Shown here piece after piece: positions 15,384 through 24,451 of a stretch of DNA of 64,000 nt (position 1 is its first letter; every line of letters starts with the position of its first letter). Source of the DNA: Alphaproteobacteria bacterium HGW-Alphaproteobacteria-18 (GTDB lineage Bacteria > Pseudomonadota > Alphaproteobacteria > Caulobacterales > Hyphomonadaceae); the NCBI GenBank assembly GCA_002841155.1, contig PHEH01000005.1, positions 1 through 64,000 on the forward strand, given 5' to 3'. A program made the position numbers and the translations under genes. The notes below the pieces were generated by a model. That model searched no databases. It saw only the letters and a list, made by a program, of their open reading frames with translations, and was not told the origin of the DNA.

Positions 15384-16330
15384 GCGCCGCCGCTGACCTC
15401 TCCCTGCCGGCGCTCCGGCAGCGGAGCGTCCTCGACGCGGCGCTCGGGCCCGTGATCGCGGCCGCGCTGGCCGATCCCGCTGTCGCCGAAATCCTCATCA
15501 ATGCCGATGGCGCGATCTGGATCGACCGGGCCGGGCTGGGGCTGCGGGCCACCGGCGCCCATATGGCTGCCAGTGACCGGGAGACCGTGATCCGGCTGCT
15601 CGCCCATGTGGGCGGCGAGACCGCCGGCCCCGGCCGCCCGCTGCTGTCGGCGAGCCTGCCGGGAAGCGCCGCGCGGGTTCAGGCGGTGCTGCCGCCGTTG
15701 GCGCAGGCCCCGGTGCTCGCCATCCGCCGCCGGCCGGAGCGCATCCTCACGCTCGAAGATTATCTCGCCGCGGGTATCGCCTCGCCAGAACAAGTCGACG
15801 CCCTGCGCGCGGCGGTGGCCGCGCGGGCGAACATCATCGTCGCGGGCGGGGCAGGGTCGGGGAAGACAACCCTGCTCAATGCGCTGCTCGCCGAGCCCGG
15901 CCTCGCCGGCGGGCGCCTCATCGTCCTGGAGGACACGCCGGAGCTCCAGGTCTCCTCCCCCAACACTGTCCAGCTGCTGACCCGGCGCGCCGCCCCGGAG
16001 ATCACTTTGCGCGACCTTGTCCAGGCAGCGTTACGCCTGCGGCCTGACCGGATCATTATCGGCGAGGTGCGCGACGGCGCGGCGCTCGACGTCCTCAAGG
16101 CCTGGAACACCGGTCATCCCGGCGGCCTCCTCACCGTGCATGCAAATTCGGCGCGCGACGCGCTCGCCCGGCTGGAGGATCTGTGCCTCGAGGCGCAGGC
16201 CGCAAGCCCCGCCCGCCTTATCGGCTCGGCGGTGGATCTTGTCGTCTTCATCACCCGCACGCCCGACGGGCGTCGCATCACCGAGCTTCTCGATTTCAGG
16301 ACCGCACCGCCCGAAGGAGACAGAGAATGA
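15380..16330 (+). CDS. trbB: TrbB, VirB11-like conjugation ATPase
   Basis: A 316-residue hexameric traffic ATPase of the VirB11/GspE class. Walker A is IVAGGAGSGKTTLLN (about 153-167). The Asp box LIVLEDTPEL, a Walker B-type region RPDRIIIGEVRDG and the His box GHPGGLLTVHANS follow in the expected order. The length is normal for TrbB. It powers pilus biogenesis and substrate transfer at the inner membrane. The start overlaps the previous stop and its own stop overlaps trbC. Confidence 0.95.
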   Translation: MSAAADLSLPALRQRSVLDAALGPVIAAALADPAVAEILINADGAIWIDRAGLGLRATGAHMAASDRETVIRLLAHVGGETAGPGRPLLSASLPGSAARVQAVLPPLAQAPVLAIRRRPERILTLEDYLAAGIASPEQVDALRAAVAARANIIVAGGAGSGKTTLLNALLAEPGLAGGRLIVLEDTPELQVSSPNTVQLLTRRAAPEITLRDLVQAALRLRPDRIIIGEVRDGAALDVLKAWNTGHPGGLLTVHANSARDALARLEDLCLEAQAASPARLIGSAVDLVVFITRTPDGRRITELLDFRTAPPEGDRE

Positions 16331-16659
16331 ACCATCATCCGTACACACCCGCGAGGATCGCCAGGAAGTCTGCCCTCCTCATTCTGCTCACCGCACTCGC
16401 GGCCGCGCCGGCCTTTGCTGCCGGGTCCGGCATGCCCTGGGAGACCCCCCTCCAGCAGGTTGTCGAGTCGATTACCGGGCCGGTCGCGCGGGCCGCCGCC
16501 GTCATCGGCATCGTGCTGGCGGGCATTGCCATCATGTTCTCCGAAGGGGGCGGGGGCGTGCGCAAGCTTGCCTTTGTCGGGCTCGGCATCGCCATCATGT
16601 TTGCGGCGGTCTCCTTCTTCCTCGATTTCTTCGGCTTTGCCGGCGGGGCGGTGCTCTGA
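16327..16659 (+). CDS. trbC: TrbC, conjugative pilin (VirB2-like)
   Basis: A 110-residue pre-pilin. A signal peptide (SALLILLTALAAAPAFA) is followed by a short polar part and two hydrophobic segments (PVARAAAVIGIVLAGIAIMF; GLGIAIMFAAVSFFLDF), the VirB2/TrbC layout. The ATG at 16327 overlaps the trbB stop. A longer in-frame extension to 16183 lies inside trbB and is rejected. After processing it would form the pilus fibre. Confidence 0.92.
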   Translation: MNHHPYTPARIARKSALLILLTALAAAPAFAAGSGMPWETPLQQVVESITGPVARAAAVIGIVLAGIAIMFSEGGGGVRKLAFVGLGIAIMFAAVSFFLDFFGFAGGAVL

Positions 16660-16925
16660 TGAGCGAGAAGCTGCCCGAGGGCTATGTCATCCTGCTCCAC
16701 ACTTCGCTGACGCGGCCAGTGCTGCTTGGCGGGGTGCCGCGGGAGTTTGCAATCCTCAACGCGACGCTCGGCGCCGCGATCGCCTTCGGTCTGCAGCAGC
16801 CGCTGATCGGTGTCCCGCTCTGGGCGATCGCGCAGGGGGCCGCTGCCTGGGCAGCGGCGCAGGATCCCTGGTTCCTGGAGACCTGGCCCCGCCACCTCTC
16901 CAAACCCTCATACCTAGAAAGCTGA
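16659..16925 (+). CDS. trbD: TrbD, VirB3-like membrane protein
   Basis: An 88-residue inner-membrane protein with two hydrophobic segments (residues 25-65), a typical TrbD N-terminus (EGYVILLHTSLTRPVLLGGV) and a C-terminal PWFLETWPRHL motif. VirB3/TrbD cooperates with the TrbE ATPase in assembly of the secretion apparatus. It starts within the trbC stop (TGATG) and trbE begins six bases after its stop. Confidence 0.92.
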   Translation: MSEKLPEGYVILLHTSLTRPVLLGGVPREFAILNATLGAAIAFGLQQPLIGVPLWAIAQGAAAWAAAQDPWFLETWPRHLSKPSYLES

Positions 16926-16931
16926 CAGACG

Positions 16932-19460
16932 ATGATGGATCTCAGCCCTTACCGCCGCCGCGACGCCCGCCTCAGCGATTACCTCCCCTGGGGGGCGCTC
17001 GTGGCGCCGGGCATAATCCTCAATAAGGACGGCGCCTTCCAGCGCACGCTCGCCTTCCGGGGGCCGGATCTCGACTCGGCCTCGCTCAGCGGACTGATGG
17101 GGGCCTCAGGGAGATTGTCCAATGCCCTGCGCCGGCTGGGTTCGGGCTGGTGTCTGCATGCCGAGGCGCGCCGCCGCCCGGCGCCCGGATATCCGGATAC
17201 GGACTTCCGGCATGGCCTCGCCTGGCTGATCGATGAGGAACGCCGCATTCTCTTCGAGACGGCCGGGGCGCGGTTCGAGACTGCCTATTTCCTGACGCTC
17301 ACCTTCCTGCCGCCCCCGGAGAAAGAGGGGCGCCTCGAAGCCCTCCTCTTTGAAGGCGGGGAGGCGGCCGCGCCCGCCACAGACTACAGCGCCCGGCTCA
17401 CCCGCTTTGCCGAAGAGACTGACCAGGTGCGGAGGGCGCTCGAAACGCTCATGCCGGAGGCGCGCTGGCTGGATGACGCAGACACCCTCGGCTTCCTGCA
17501 TGACGCGGTCTCTGACCGACCGCTGGGCCGGCTCGCCGTGCCGGAGACGCCGTTCCATCTCGACGCGCTGCTGACCGATGCGCCGCTGACGGGCGGCCTC
17601 GCGCCCCGGCTCGGCACCCGCCATCTCAGGGTCCTCTCGGTGCGCAGCTTCGTCAGCGCCAGCGAGCCGGGCTTGCTCGACACCCTCAACCGACTGCCGC
17701 TCGCCTATCGCTGGGTGACCCGATTCCTGCCCCTGTCGCCGGAGGAGGCGCGCCGCGAGATCGAGCGGGCGCGGCGGCGCTGGTTCTCCAAGCGCAAGGG
17801 GCTCGCGACCCTGCTGCGCGAAGAGCTCTTCCGCGAGGAGGCCGCCCTCCAGGACAATGACGCCGCCAATCAGGCCGCCGATGCGGACGGCGCCCTCCAG
17901 ACCCTGCTCGGGGAAAGCTGCGGGGCAGGCTATGTCACGCTGACGATCACGGTGGCGGAGAGAACCGCCGACGCCGCTGATGAAGCCGTGCAGATGATCC
18001 GTCAGGTGACGGACGGGCTGGGCTTTGTGACAGAGGTTGAGAGCGTCAATGCGCTCGAAGCCTGGCTCGGGAGCCTGCCCGGCCAGGCCTACGCCGATGT
18101 CCGCCGTCCGGTTCTCCTGACGCCCAACCTCGCCCATCTCCTGCCGACCAGCGCCGTCTGGCCGGGAGAGGCCTGGAACGATCATCTCGGTGGCCCGCCG
18201 CTGATGCTGGCGGCGACCGATGGGGCAACGCCCTTCCGGCTGAACCTGCATGCGGGGGATACGGGCCATACGCTCGTCATTGGGCCGACCGGGGCGGGCA
18301 AATCCGTCCTCATCGCCACGCTGATTGCGCAATGGATGCGGTATGAAGGCGCGCAGGCTTTCGTGTTTGATACCGGCCGGTCCTGCCGCGCCATGGTGCT
18401 GGGGCTGGGCGGGGTGTTCCTCGATCCGGAGGCAGAGGACCCGGCCCTGGCGCCCGGCTTCCAGCCGCTCGGCCGGATTGAGGACCCGGCCGCCCGGGCC
18501 TGGGCGGAAGGCTGGCTCTGTGACCTGATCGAAGCCGAAGGCGTTCCGCTGACGCCTGAGCTGCGCCTCGAATTCGGCCGGGCCCTGCAGCTCATCGCAA
18601 AACGCCCCGCCCCGGAGCGCACCCTGTCACTGCTCGCAGCCTTTGTGCAGGACGGGAGCCTTCGCGGCGCGCTCGCGCCCTTCACCCATGCCGGGCCCCT
18701 GGGCGCGCTGCTCGATCAGGACCAGGAACAGGCGGGCACCGCAGACGTGACGGCGTTCGAAGTGGGCGCCCTGCTACGCCAGCCCCGGGCGGCGCGCGCC
18801 GTGCTGCCGGTGATCTTCCGCAGTCTCGCGCAGCGGTTTGACGGGCGCCCCAGCCTGTTGGTGCTGGACGAGGCCTGGCTTTATCTGAAGGACACCGCCT
18901 TTGCCGCCGAGATCGAGACCTGGCTGAAGACGCTCCGCAAGCAGAATGTCGCGGTGGTATTTGCGAGCCAGGCGCTCGCCGATGTTACGCGTTCGCCCAT
19001 TGCCGCAGCTGTGCTGGAGAACTGCCCAACCCGAATTTTCCTGCCGAATGACCGAGCGCGGGAGCCGGCGACCCGCGCCTTCTATGAAGCCGCCGGGCTC
19101 AATGACCGGCAGGTGGGTCTCATCGCGGGGGCCGAGCCGAAGCGGGACTATTACATCGCCGGGCGCGCCGGGAGCCGCCGGATCGAGCTTGAGCTCGGCC
19201 CCGCGACGCTCGCCTTCGCCGCCGCCGGCCGGCCCGAAGACCAGGCGATGATCGACAAGGTGCTCGCCACAAATGGCGCAGAGGGCTTTGCCCGGCACTG
19301 GCTGATCGCCAGGGGCCTGCCGGAAGCGGCCGCCGCCATCGGCCGGTTCGAAGCCCCCGCCCGCGATGAAGCCCCCGAAGCCGCCCACAGCGAAACAAAT
19401 CCGGAGACGGATAATCCGTCAGAAACATCCTCAGCCCCGCCAGAGGAGGCCGCCGCATGA
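16932..19460 (+). CDS. trbE: TrbE, VirB4-like conjugation ATPase
   Basis: An 842-residue VirB4-family ATPase, full length. The N-terminal half is the CagE/TrbE domain; Walker A is VIGPTGAGKSVLIATL (about 448-463) and Walker B SLLVLDEAWLYL near 640. It energises pilus assembly and substrate transport at the inner membrane. The C-terminal 40 residues are rich in Pro, Glu, Ala and Ser. It overlaps trbJ by four bases. Confidence 0.95.
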   Translation: MMDLSPYRRRDARLSDYLPWGALVAPGIILNKDGAFQRTLAFRGPDLDSASLSGLMGASGRLSNALRRLGSGWCLHAEARRRPAPGYPDTDFRHGLAWLIDEERRILFETAGARFETAYFLTLTFLPPPEKEGRLEALLFEGGEAAAPATDYSARLTRFAEETDQVRRALETLMPEARWLDDADTLGFLHDAVSDRPLGRLAVPETPFHLDALLTDAPLTGGLAPRLGTRHLRVLSVRSFVSASEPGLLDTLNRLPLAYRWVTRFLPLSPEEARREIERARRRWFSKRKGLATLLREELFREEAALQDNDAANQAADADGALQTLLGESCGAGYVTLTITVAERTADAADEAVQMIRQVTDGLGFVTEVESVNALEAWLGSLPGQAYADVRRPVLLTPNLAHLLPTSAVWPGEAWNDHLGGPPLMLAATDGATPFRLNLHAGDTGHTLVIGPTGAGKSVLIATLIAQWMRYEGAQAFVFDTGRSCRAMVLGLGGVFLDPEAEDPALAPGFQPLGRIEDPAARAWAEGWLCDLIEAEGVPLTPELRLEFGRALQLIAKRPAPERTLSLLAAFVQDGSLRGALAPFTHAGPLGALLDQDQEQAGTADVTAFEVGALLRQPRAARAVLPVIFRSLAQRFDGRPSLLVLDEAWLYLKDTAFAAEIETWLKTLRKQNVAVVFASQALADVTRSPIAAAVLENCPTRIFLPNDRAREPATRAFYEAAGLNDRQVGLIAGAEPKRDYYIAGRAGSRRIELELGPATLAFAAAGRPEDQAMIDKVLATNGAEGFARHWLIARGLPEAAAAIGRFEAPARDEAPEAAHSETNPETDNPSETSSAPPEEAAA

Positions 19461-20179
19461 CTCTCGCACGTTCGCTCTTCACCGCTCTGATCCTTGGTCT
19501 TGCCGGGCCGGCCGTCCCCTGTCTCGCGCCGTCGGCCGCCGCGCAGATCGTGGTGCATGACCCGGCCAATCATGCCGAGAACCTGCTGGCGGCCGCCCGG
19601 ATGCTCGAACAGATCGAGCATCAGATCGCCGCGCTGGAACAACAGGCGCGGATGCTCTCGCGCAGCCCCCTGCAGCTGTCTCCGGATCTTGCCCGCACGC
19701 TCGATGAGGCCGAAACGCTGTTCCGGCGCGGGGAAGGCCTTAGCCATGACATCGCCCGCATCGGCGGCGAGATCGAGGCCCTCTATCCGCAGACCTGGGC
19801 GGCGTATGATCTTGACGGCGTGATCGACCAGTCTGTCCGCTGGCGCGCAGAAAGCCGGGAAAGCCTCGCGCGCGCCATGACGGCGCAGGCCCAGGCTGCT
19901 GCCCGTCTCAGCGAGACGCGGGGGAGGCTCGACGCGGCGCTCGCCGCCTCAGCGGCGGCCGAAGGTCAGACCTCGGCGGTGCAGGCGGGCAACCAACTCG
20001 CCGGGCTCAGTGCGGCCCAGCTTGCCGGCATCGAGGCGCTGATGATCGCCGAGGGGCGCGCCCTGCAGGCCGAGCGGATGGAACGGCTCGCCCGGGAGGC
20101 GCGGGCCGAAGACATCCGCCTGCGGGCGTTTCCGCCAGCGCGGCCGGCGCCTGCGCCGCCCGCGCGCCGGGCCTTCTGA
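19457..20179 (+). CDS. trbJ: TrbJ, VirB5-like periplasmic protein
   Basis: A 240-residue protein with a signal peptide (LFTALILGLAGPAVPCLAP, cleavage near AAAQ), then the TrbJ hallmark IVVHDPANHAENLLAAARML and long coiled-coil helices (EQIEHQIAALEQQARML). A Pro/Arg-rich tail ends it. TrbJ is a minor pilus-tip or periplasmic component. No trbK entry-exclusion gene follows; trbL starts 12 bases later. Confidence 0.9.
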   Translation: MTLARSLFTALILGLAGPAVPCLAPSAAAQIVVHDPANHAENLLAAARMLEQIEHQIAALEQQARMLSRSPLQLSPDLARTLDEAETLFRRGEGLSHDIARIGGEIEALYPQTWAAYDLDGVIDQSVRWRAESRESLARAMTAQAQAAARLSETRGRLDAALAASAAAEGQTSAVQAGNQLAGLSAAQLAGIEALMIAEGRALQAERMERLAREARAEDIRLRAFPPARPAPAPPARRAF

Positions 20180-20191
20180 AGGGAGGACGCC

Positions 20192-21181
20192 ATGGAGAAC
20201 ACCATCCTCAACGGCTTCCTCGACAGTTTCCTTGGCGTGCTCGACGCCGGCTTCGGGTTCATTGCCGGGGACGTGGCCTATGTGCTCAACGCCCTGATCG
20301 TGATCTCGGTGACGCTGGCGGGCGTGCAATGGGTGCTTGCCCAGGAAGCCGCGCTTGGGCCCTTCTTCCGCAAGGTGGTGTTCACCGGCTTCTTCGCCTT
20401 CCTGATCAACAACTGGAACGATCTGGCCGGGGCGATCAATTCTTCTGGCGCCATGATGGGTCTGCGGGCTGGGGGCAGCAGCCTCACCCTCGAGGATCTC
20501 CATGACCCGGGGCGGATCGCCGGGATCGGCACCGAACTCTTCGGGCGGACCGCCGCGCTCGGGGAGGGGATGAACATCATCACCGATTTTGTGACCCTGT
20601 CGGTGGTGTTGATTGCGGCCATCATCGTCATGCTCGGCTTCTTCATCCTTGCCCTGCAGATTTTTACCGCCCTGATAGCGTTCAAGCTCGGCACGCTCGC
20701 CGCCTTCGTGGCGCTGCCCTGGGGGGTGTTTTCCGGCACCGCCTGGATCGCCGAGCGCCCGCTCGGCTGGGTGGTGGGGAGCGCCGTGCGCCTCTTCGTG
20801 CTGGCGCTGATCGCCTCGGTTTCTATCGCTTTTGTCGACGGACTGCCGCCCGAACTGACGCTGAACGCAGGCGGCGCGCTCAATGTGCTCCTCTTTGGAC
20901 TGACAGTGCTCTCGCTCGCCTGGTTCGGGCCCCAGCTAGCCGCAGAAGTGGTGGCTGGCCAGCCCCATCTTTCCGGCGCCGATGGGTTCCGGGCCGCGCA
21001 GGGCGCTGCGGCGACCGTGGTCGGGACCGCCGTCAGCGCGCGCATCCTAATGGGCGGCATGGGCGGGAAGAAGGAGGAACCGGCCGGGGCGTCCGACAGA
21101 ACCCGTTCGCCCTCGGAACGTCCCCGCGTTGATCATTCGAAGATCCAGCCCAAACCCAGACCCGCCAGAAGGAGATCCTGA
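20192..21181 (+). CDS. trbL: TrbL, VirB6-like polytopic membrane protein
   Basis: A 329-residue protein with six or so transmembrane segments between residues 20 and 250 (for example VLIAAIIVMLGFFILALQIF) and a cytoplasmic Lys/Pro/Arg-rich tail. It has the VirB6/TrbL fold that builds the inner-membrane channel. The ribosome binding site AAGGGAGG precedes the ATG. It is shorter than some TrbL proteins (about 400-500), mainly in the tail. Confidence 0.9.
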   Translation: MENTILNGFLDSFLGVLDAGFGFIAGDVAYVLNALIVISVTLAGVQWVLAQEAALGPFFRKVVFTGFFAFLINNWNDLAGAINSSGAMMGLRAGGSSLTLEDLHDPGRIAGIGTELFGRTAALGEGMNIITDFVTLSVVLIAAIIVMLGFFILALQIFTALIAFKLGTLAAFVALPWGVFSGTAWIAERPLGWVVGSAVRLFVLALIASVSIAFVDGLPPELTLNAGGALNVLLFGLTVLSLAWFGPQLAAEVVAGQPHLSGADGFRAAQGAAATVVGTAVSARILMGGMGGKKEEPAGASDRTRSPSERPRVDHSKIQPKPRPARRRS

Positions 21182-21861
21182 TGCGCTTTCCGTTCCGCTC
21201 CCCGGCCATCTCTTATGCGCCCCCGCCGCCCGACACGCCCTACCGGCGCGCGCAGGCTGAATGGGATGCGCGCATGGGCTCGGCGGTCCTCTCGGCGCGA
21301 AGCTGGCGGAAGGTGGCCTTTGCCGCGCTCGTCCTGGCCGCCGGTCTGGGCGCGGCCCTGATGGTCGTCGCTCTGCAGCAGCGTACGTTCGTGCATGTCG
21401 TGGAGGTCGCCCCGGAAGGCCAGGTCCTTTCGGTGCGCACCAATGCCGGCCGCTGGACGCCGAGCACGGCCCAGACGGCCTACTTCCTCGGCGCGTTCGT
21501 ACGCCAGGTCCGCAGCCGCCCGACCGACGCGGTGGTGATGCGGGAGAACTGGCTGACGGCATATAAATTCGTGACACCGGAAGCGGCCACAAAACTCCAT
21601 ACGATCGCCAGGGACGAGAACCCCTTCGGAACGGTCGGGCGCGCGGCTCGCACGGTCCATATCCGCTCGATCGTCCAGCGCAGCGACCAGAGCTGGCAGG
21701 TCAGCTGGACCGAAGAGGAGGCAGGCCCCGTCCCGCTCGCGAGCGGATCCTGGACGGGCCTCTTCACGGTCACCCATGTGCCCCCGCGCCGGGCCGATGA
21801 CGTCGCTGTCAATCCGCTCGGCCTCTACATCACCGATTTCAGCTGGAGCCGCGACCAATGA
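21181..21861 (+). CDS. trbF: TrbF, VirB8-like protein
   Basis: A 226-residue bitopic inner-membrane protein: a short cytoplasmic N-terminus with the YRRAQAEWDARMGS motif, a transmembrane segment (VAFAALVLAAGLGAALMVVA, about 43-62) and a periplasmic NTF2-like VirB8 domain. It bridges inner- and outer-membrane parts of the channel. It overlaps trbL by one base and trbG by four. Confidence 0.93.
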   Translation: MRFPFRSPAISYAPPPPDTPYRRAQAEWDARMGSAVLSARSWRKVAFAALVLAAGLGAALMVVALQQRTFVHVVEVAPEGQVLSVRTNAGRWTPSTAQTAYFLGAFVRQVRSRPTDAVVMRENWLTAYKFVTPEAATKLHTIARDENPFGTVGRAARTVHIRSIVQRSDQSWQVSWTEEEAGPVPLASGSWTGLFTVTHVPPRRADDVAVNPLGLYITDFSWSRDQ

Positions 21862-22868
21862 TGCGCCCTCTCACCCTCCACGCCCTCGCTGCAAGCCTGC
21901 TCACCGCCTGCGCCACACCGCCCCCTCCGGTGATTCGCATTGAACCGCCCTTCACGGAGGCTTCCGAAGGCCTTGGCGATCTCCCGGAACCCCCACTGCC
22001 GGCAGAGCCGGTCCCGGCCGAAGAAATCCCGGCGCTCATGCCGGAAGCGCCGTCCACGGAAGACCTATCTCTGGCGCCCGAACCGGCCAGCCTGAAGCCG
22101 GACCGCGCTGAGCCGGTCACCCCGCGCGAGGCCGCCAGGATCCTTGCCGAGGCCAATAGCGCCGCGCGCCAGCGCGCCGCCCCGGGCGCGTTTTCCGAGG
22201 CGACCCTGCTTTATGCCTGGGAGCCAGGCGCCATCTATGAGCTGCAGACCTCGCCCGACTTTGTCTCCACCTTGCTGCTCGAACCGGGGGAAGTGCTGAT
22301 CGATATTGCGGCAGCTGATACCGCCCGCTGGAGCGTCTCGAACACGCTGTCGGGAGACCGGGCCCTGCTGATCGTCAAACCCTCCGCCCCGAAACTCAAG
22401 ACTAACATCGTGCTTGTGACTGACCGGCGGGCCTATCTGATCGAGGCGGTCTCAGCGGCCGGCGAGGTCTATACAGCGCAGGCTGCCTGGACCTATCCAG
22501 CCCCACCCGCGCCGCCGCCCGCACCGGAACCCGCGCCAAAGCCTGAGCCCCCGCCACGCCAGATCCATGAGGACTATGTCCTCAAAGCTCCGCGCAAGGG
22601 CCCGCCGCCCTGGATGCCCGAAAAGGTCTGGGATGACGGGCGCCGGACATATGTGCAGTTCCCGGAGGATATTGTGGCTTCCGATATGCCGCCGCTCCTT
22701 ATCCGGACCGCCGAAGGACTCGAACTCGTCAACTACCGCATCGATGGCCGGAGTTACGAGGTCGACCGGATCTTCACCGCGGCAGAGCTCCGGCTCGGCC
22801 GCAAGAAGCCGGTCGTGGTCAGGATACTGCGCCGCCCGCCGCGTGAGACAGGGGAGGGCGCGCGATGA
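21858..22868 (+). CDS. trbG: TrbG, VirB9-like outer-membrane channel protein
   Basis: A 336-residue exported protein. The N-terminal LHALAASLLTACATPPPP is a lipoprotein-type signal with a lipobox-like LTAC. After a Pro/Glu-rich linker there is the VirB9/CagX domain (GAIYELQTSPDFVSTLLLEPG; PSAPKLKTNIVLVTDRRAYL) and a conserved C-terminal segment (VWDDGRRTYVQFPED). It forms the outer-membrane core complex with TrbI. Confidence 0.93.
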   Translation: MMRPLTLHALAASLLTACATPPPPVIRIEPPFTEASEGLGDLPEPPLPAEPVPAEEIPALMPEAPSTEDLSLAPEPASLKPDRAEPVTPREAARILAEANSAARQRAAPGAFSEATLLYAWEPGAIYELQTSPDFVSTLLLEPGEVLIDIAAADTARWSVSNTLSGDRALLIVKPSAPKLKTNIVLVTDRRAYLIEAVSAAGEVYTAQAAWTYPAPPAPPPAPEPAPKPEPPPRQIHEDYVLKAPRKGPPPWMPEKVWDDGRRTYVQFPEDIVASDMPPLLIRTAEGLELVNYRIDGRSYEVDRIFTAAELRLGRKKPVVVRILRRPPRETGEGAR

Positions 22869-24010
22869 CGGATACTGCCCAGCTCACTCCGGCCGAAGAA
22901 GCCGTCCGCCTGCGGGCCCGGCCGCCGTCACCGAAGCGGCTCTCCCGCAAGGTCCTGCTGGCCGGGGCAGGCACAATCGGCGCGGTGATCGTCATCGCGC
23001 TCGTGACGGGGCTCTCGCCGCGTTCCCGGGCCGCGACAAGCCGCGCCGATACCGCCCCGCCGGTGGCGACCGCGCTGCCCGAAGGGCTCAGCCGCCTGCC
23101 GGCCCGGTACGAGACCGCCGCGCTCACGCCGCCGCCCCGGGCAGAAGATGAGCCCTATGACTGGCTCTGGGGACCGGACGGGCCACCTGAGCATCTCTAT
23201 ACGGATCAGGAAGAGCTGACCCTCCCCGAAGGCAGCGGCTGGGACACGCCTCACTCCAACCGGGATGCCTATACCAGCTCACAAGTTTCCCCTCCGCCGC
23301 CAGCCCCCGCAGCGCTTTTCTTCTCCCGCCGGGACCTGCCTTCGGTCCGTTCCGTCGCAGCAGCTGAAAGCGCCAGTGCAGGGAAAGCTTTGTCTCTGTC
23401 ACCCGGCCAGATCTACCTGACCGCCACGCCCGCTCCACCGCCGGGGCCGCCTTTTCTCTTGCAGGCCGGCAGCGTCATCCCGGCGGCCCTTCTGACGGCG
23501 GTAAACTCTGATCTGCCGGGCCGCGTGATCGCGCAGGTCTCCGGGCCCGTCCATGACACCGTCACGGGCGATCATATGCTTATCCCGCAGGGCGCGCGGC
23601 TGATCGGGACGTATTCGAGCCAAAACAGCTATGGCGACACACGTGTGTTCCTCAGCTGGGACCGGCTCCTGATGCCGGATGGCAGCTCGATTGTCCTGGC
23701 GCAGATGGCAGCGACCGACGGGGCAGGGGCCGCCGGTCTGCAGGCCCGGGTCGACAATCATCTCGGACGCCTCGGCGGCGCGATCGCGATTTCGGCGGTG
23801 CTCAGCATTCTCGCGAACGAAGCGGAAAACACCTCTGACGGGCGGTTCACCCGCAGCCTCGGCGACGCGGCCGCCCAGGAAGCCGCCCGTACGGGGAGCC
23901 GGATCGTCGGCCGCGAACTGAACCTCCGGCCCACGCTGCGTGTCCCGGCTGGCGCGCCCGTCCGCGTCCTCGTTACCGACGACATCCTTCTCGAGCCCTA
24001 TACGGAGTAA
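22865..24010 (+). CDS. trbI: TrbI, VirB10-like protein
   Basis: A 381-residue protein: cytoplasmic N-terminus, one transmembrane helix (KVLLAGAGTIGAVIVIALVT, about 30-50), a Pro-rich periplasmic linker, and the VirB10 beta-barrel domain (FLLQAGSVIPAALLTAVNSD; DHMLIPQGARLIGTYSS; the conserved NHLGRLGGAIAIS). It spans the envelope and gates the channel. It is the last recognisable trb gene. Confidence 0.94.
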   Translation: MTDTAQLTPAEEAVRLRARPPSPKRLSRKVLLAGAGTIGAVIVIALVTGLSPRSRAATSRADTAPPVATALPEGLSRLPARYETAALTPPPRAEDEPYDWLWGPDGPPEHLYTDQEELTLPEGSGWDTPHSNRDAYTSSQVSPPPPAPAALFFSRRDLPSVRSVAAAESASAGKALSLSPGQIYLTATPAPPPGPPFLLQAGSVIPAALLTAVNSDLPGRVIAQVSGPVHDTVTGDHMLIPQGARLIGTYSSQNSYGDTRVFLSWDRLLMPDGSSIVLAQMAATDGAGAAGLQARVDNHLGRLGGAIAISAVLSILANEAENTSDGRFTRSLGDAAAQEAARTGSRIVGRELNLRPTLRVPAGAPVRVLVTDDILLEPYTE

Positions 24011-24014
24011 AGTC

Positions 24015-24389
24015 ATGCCTGCTCGCAAGCCCGAACCCGCCTCGCAGTTCGATCTGTTTTCAGCGAGGCCAGAACCACCCAAGCGCCCGGCGCCCGCGAC
24101 GCCGCCACCCGAGCCTGCAAATGACAGGCGGGCGCCGCCTGAGCGACCAAAACCCGCGCCGGTGTCAAACCCGCTGCCTCCGGCTGCCGACGAATGGTGG
24201 ACCACCCGCATGACCTGCGCGTTCCTGAAAATCAGCCGGAAGACGCTCTGGGAAAGGCGGAAGGATGAGAGCCTCGGGTTCCCGCAACCCGTGCAGCTCG
24301 GGGGCGCGCGGAATCTTTATCGTGCGTCGGCTATTCGGAGTTGGGCAGATGCCATGGCGCAGGAACAGGGCGGAGCAGCGAGTCCGTGA
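24015..24389 (+). CDS. AlpA/MerR-type helix-turn-helix protein behind trbI
   Basis: A 124-residue protein. The first 60 residues are low-complexity Pro/Ala-rich; residues 65-115 hold an excisionase/AlpA-like helix-turn-helix (WWTTRMTCAFLKISRKTLWE, then GFPQPVQLGGARNLYRASAI). The ATG at 24015 lies four bases after the trbI stop, so it belongs to the transfer operon. In related operons this place is often taken by a small DUF2274 gene. It may regulate excision or transfer; this is inferred. Confidence 0.7.
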   Translation: MPARKPEPASQFDLFSARPEPPKRPAPATPPPEPANDRRAPPERPKPAPVSNPLPPAADEWWTTRMTCAFLKISRKTLWERRKDESLGFPQPVQLGGARNLYRASAIRSWADAMAQEQGGAASP

Positions 24390-24451
24390 GAGGAGATAGG
24401 CGACGCCAGCGCGATAAGGACGTTCAGCACTACCCAGCTTAAAACAGAAAG

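Noticed and set aside
17106-18332. A 408-codon minus-strand frame inside trbE
   Set aside because: Antisense shadow of trbE; it shows no recognisable protein features.
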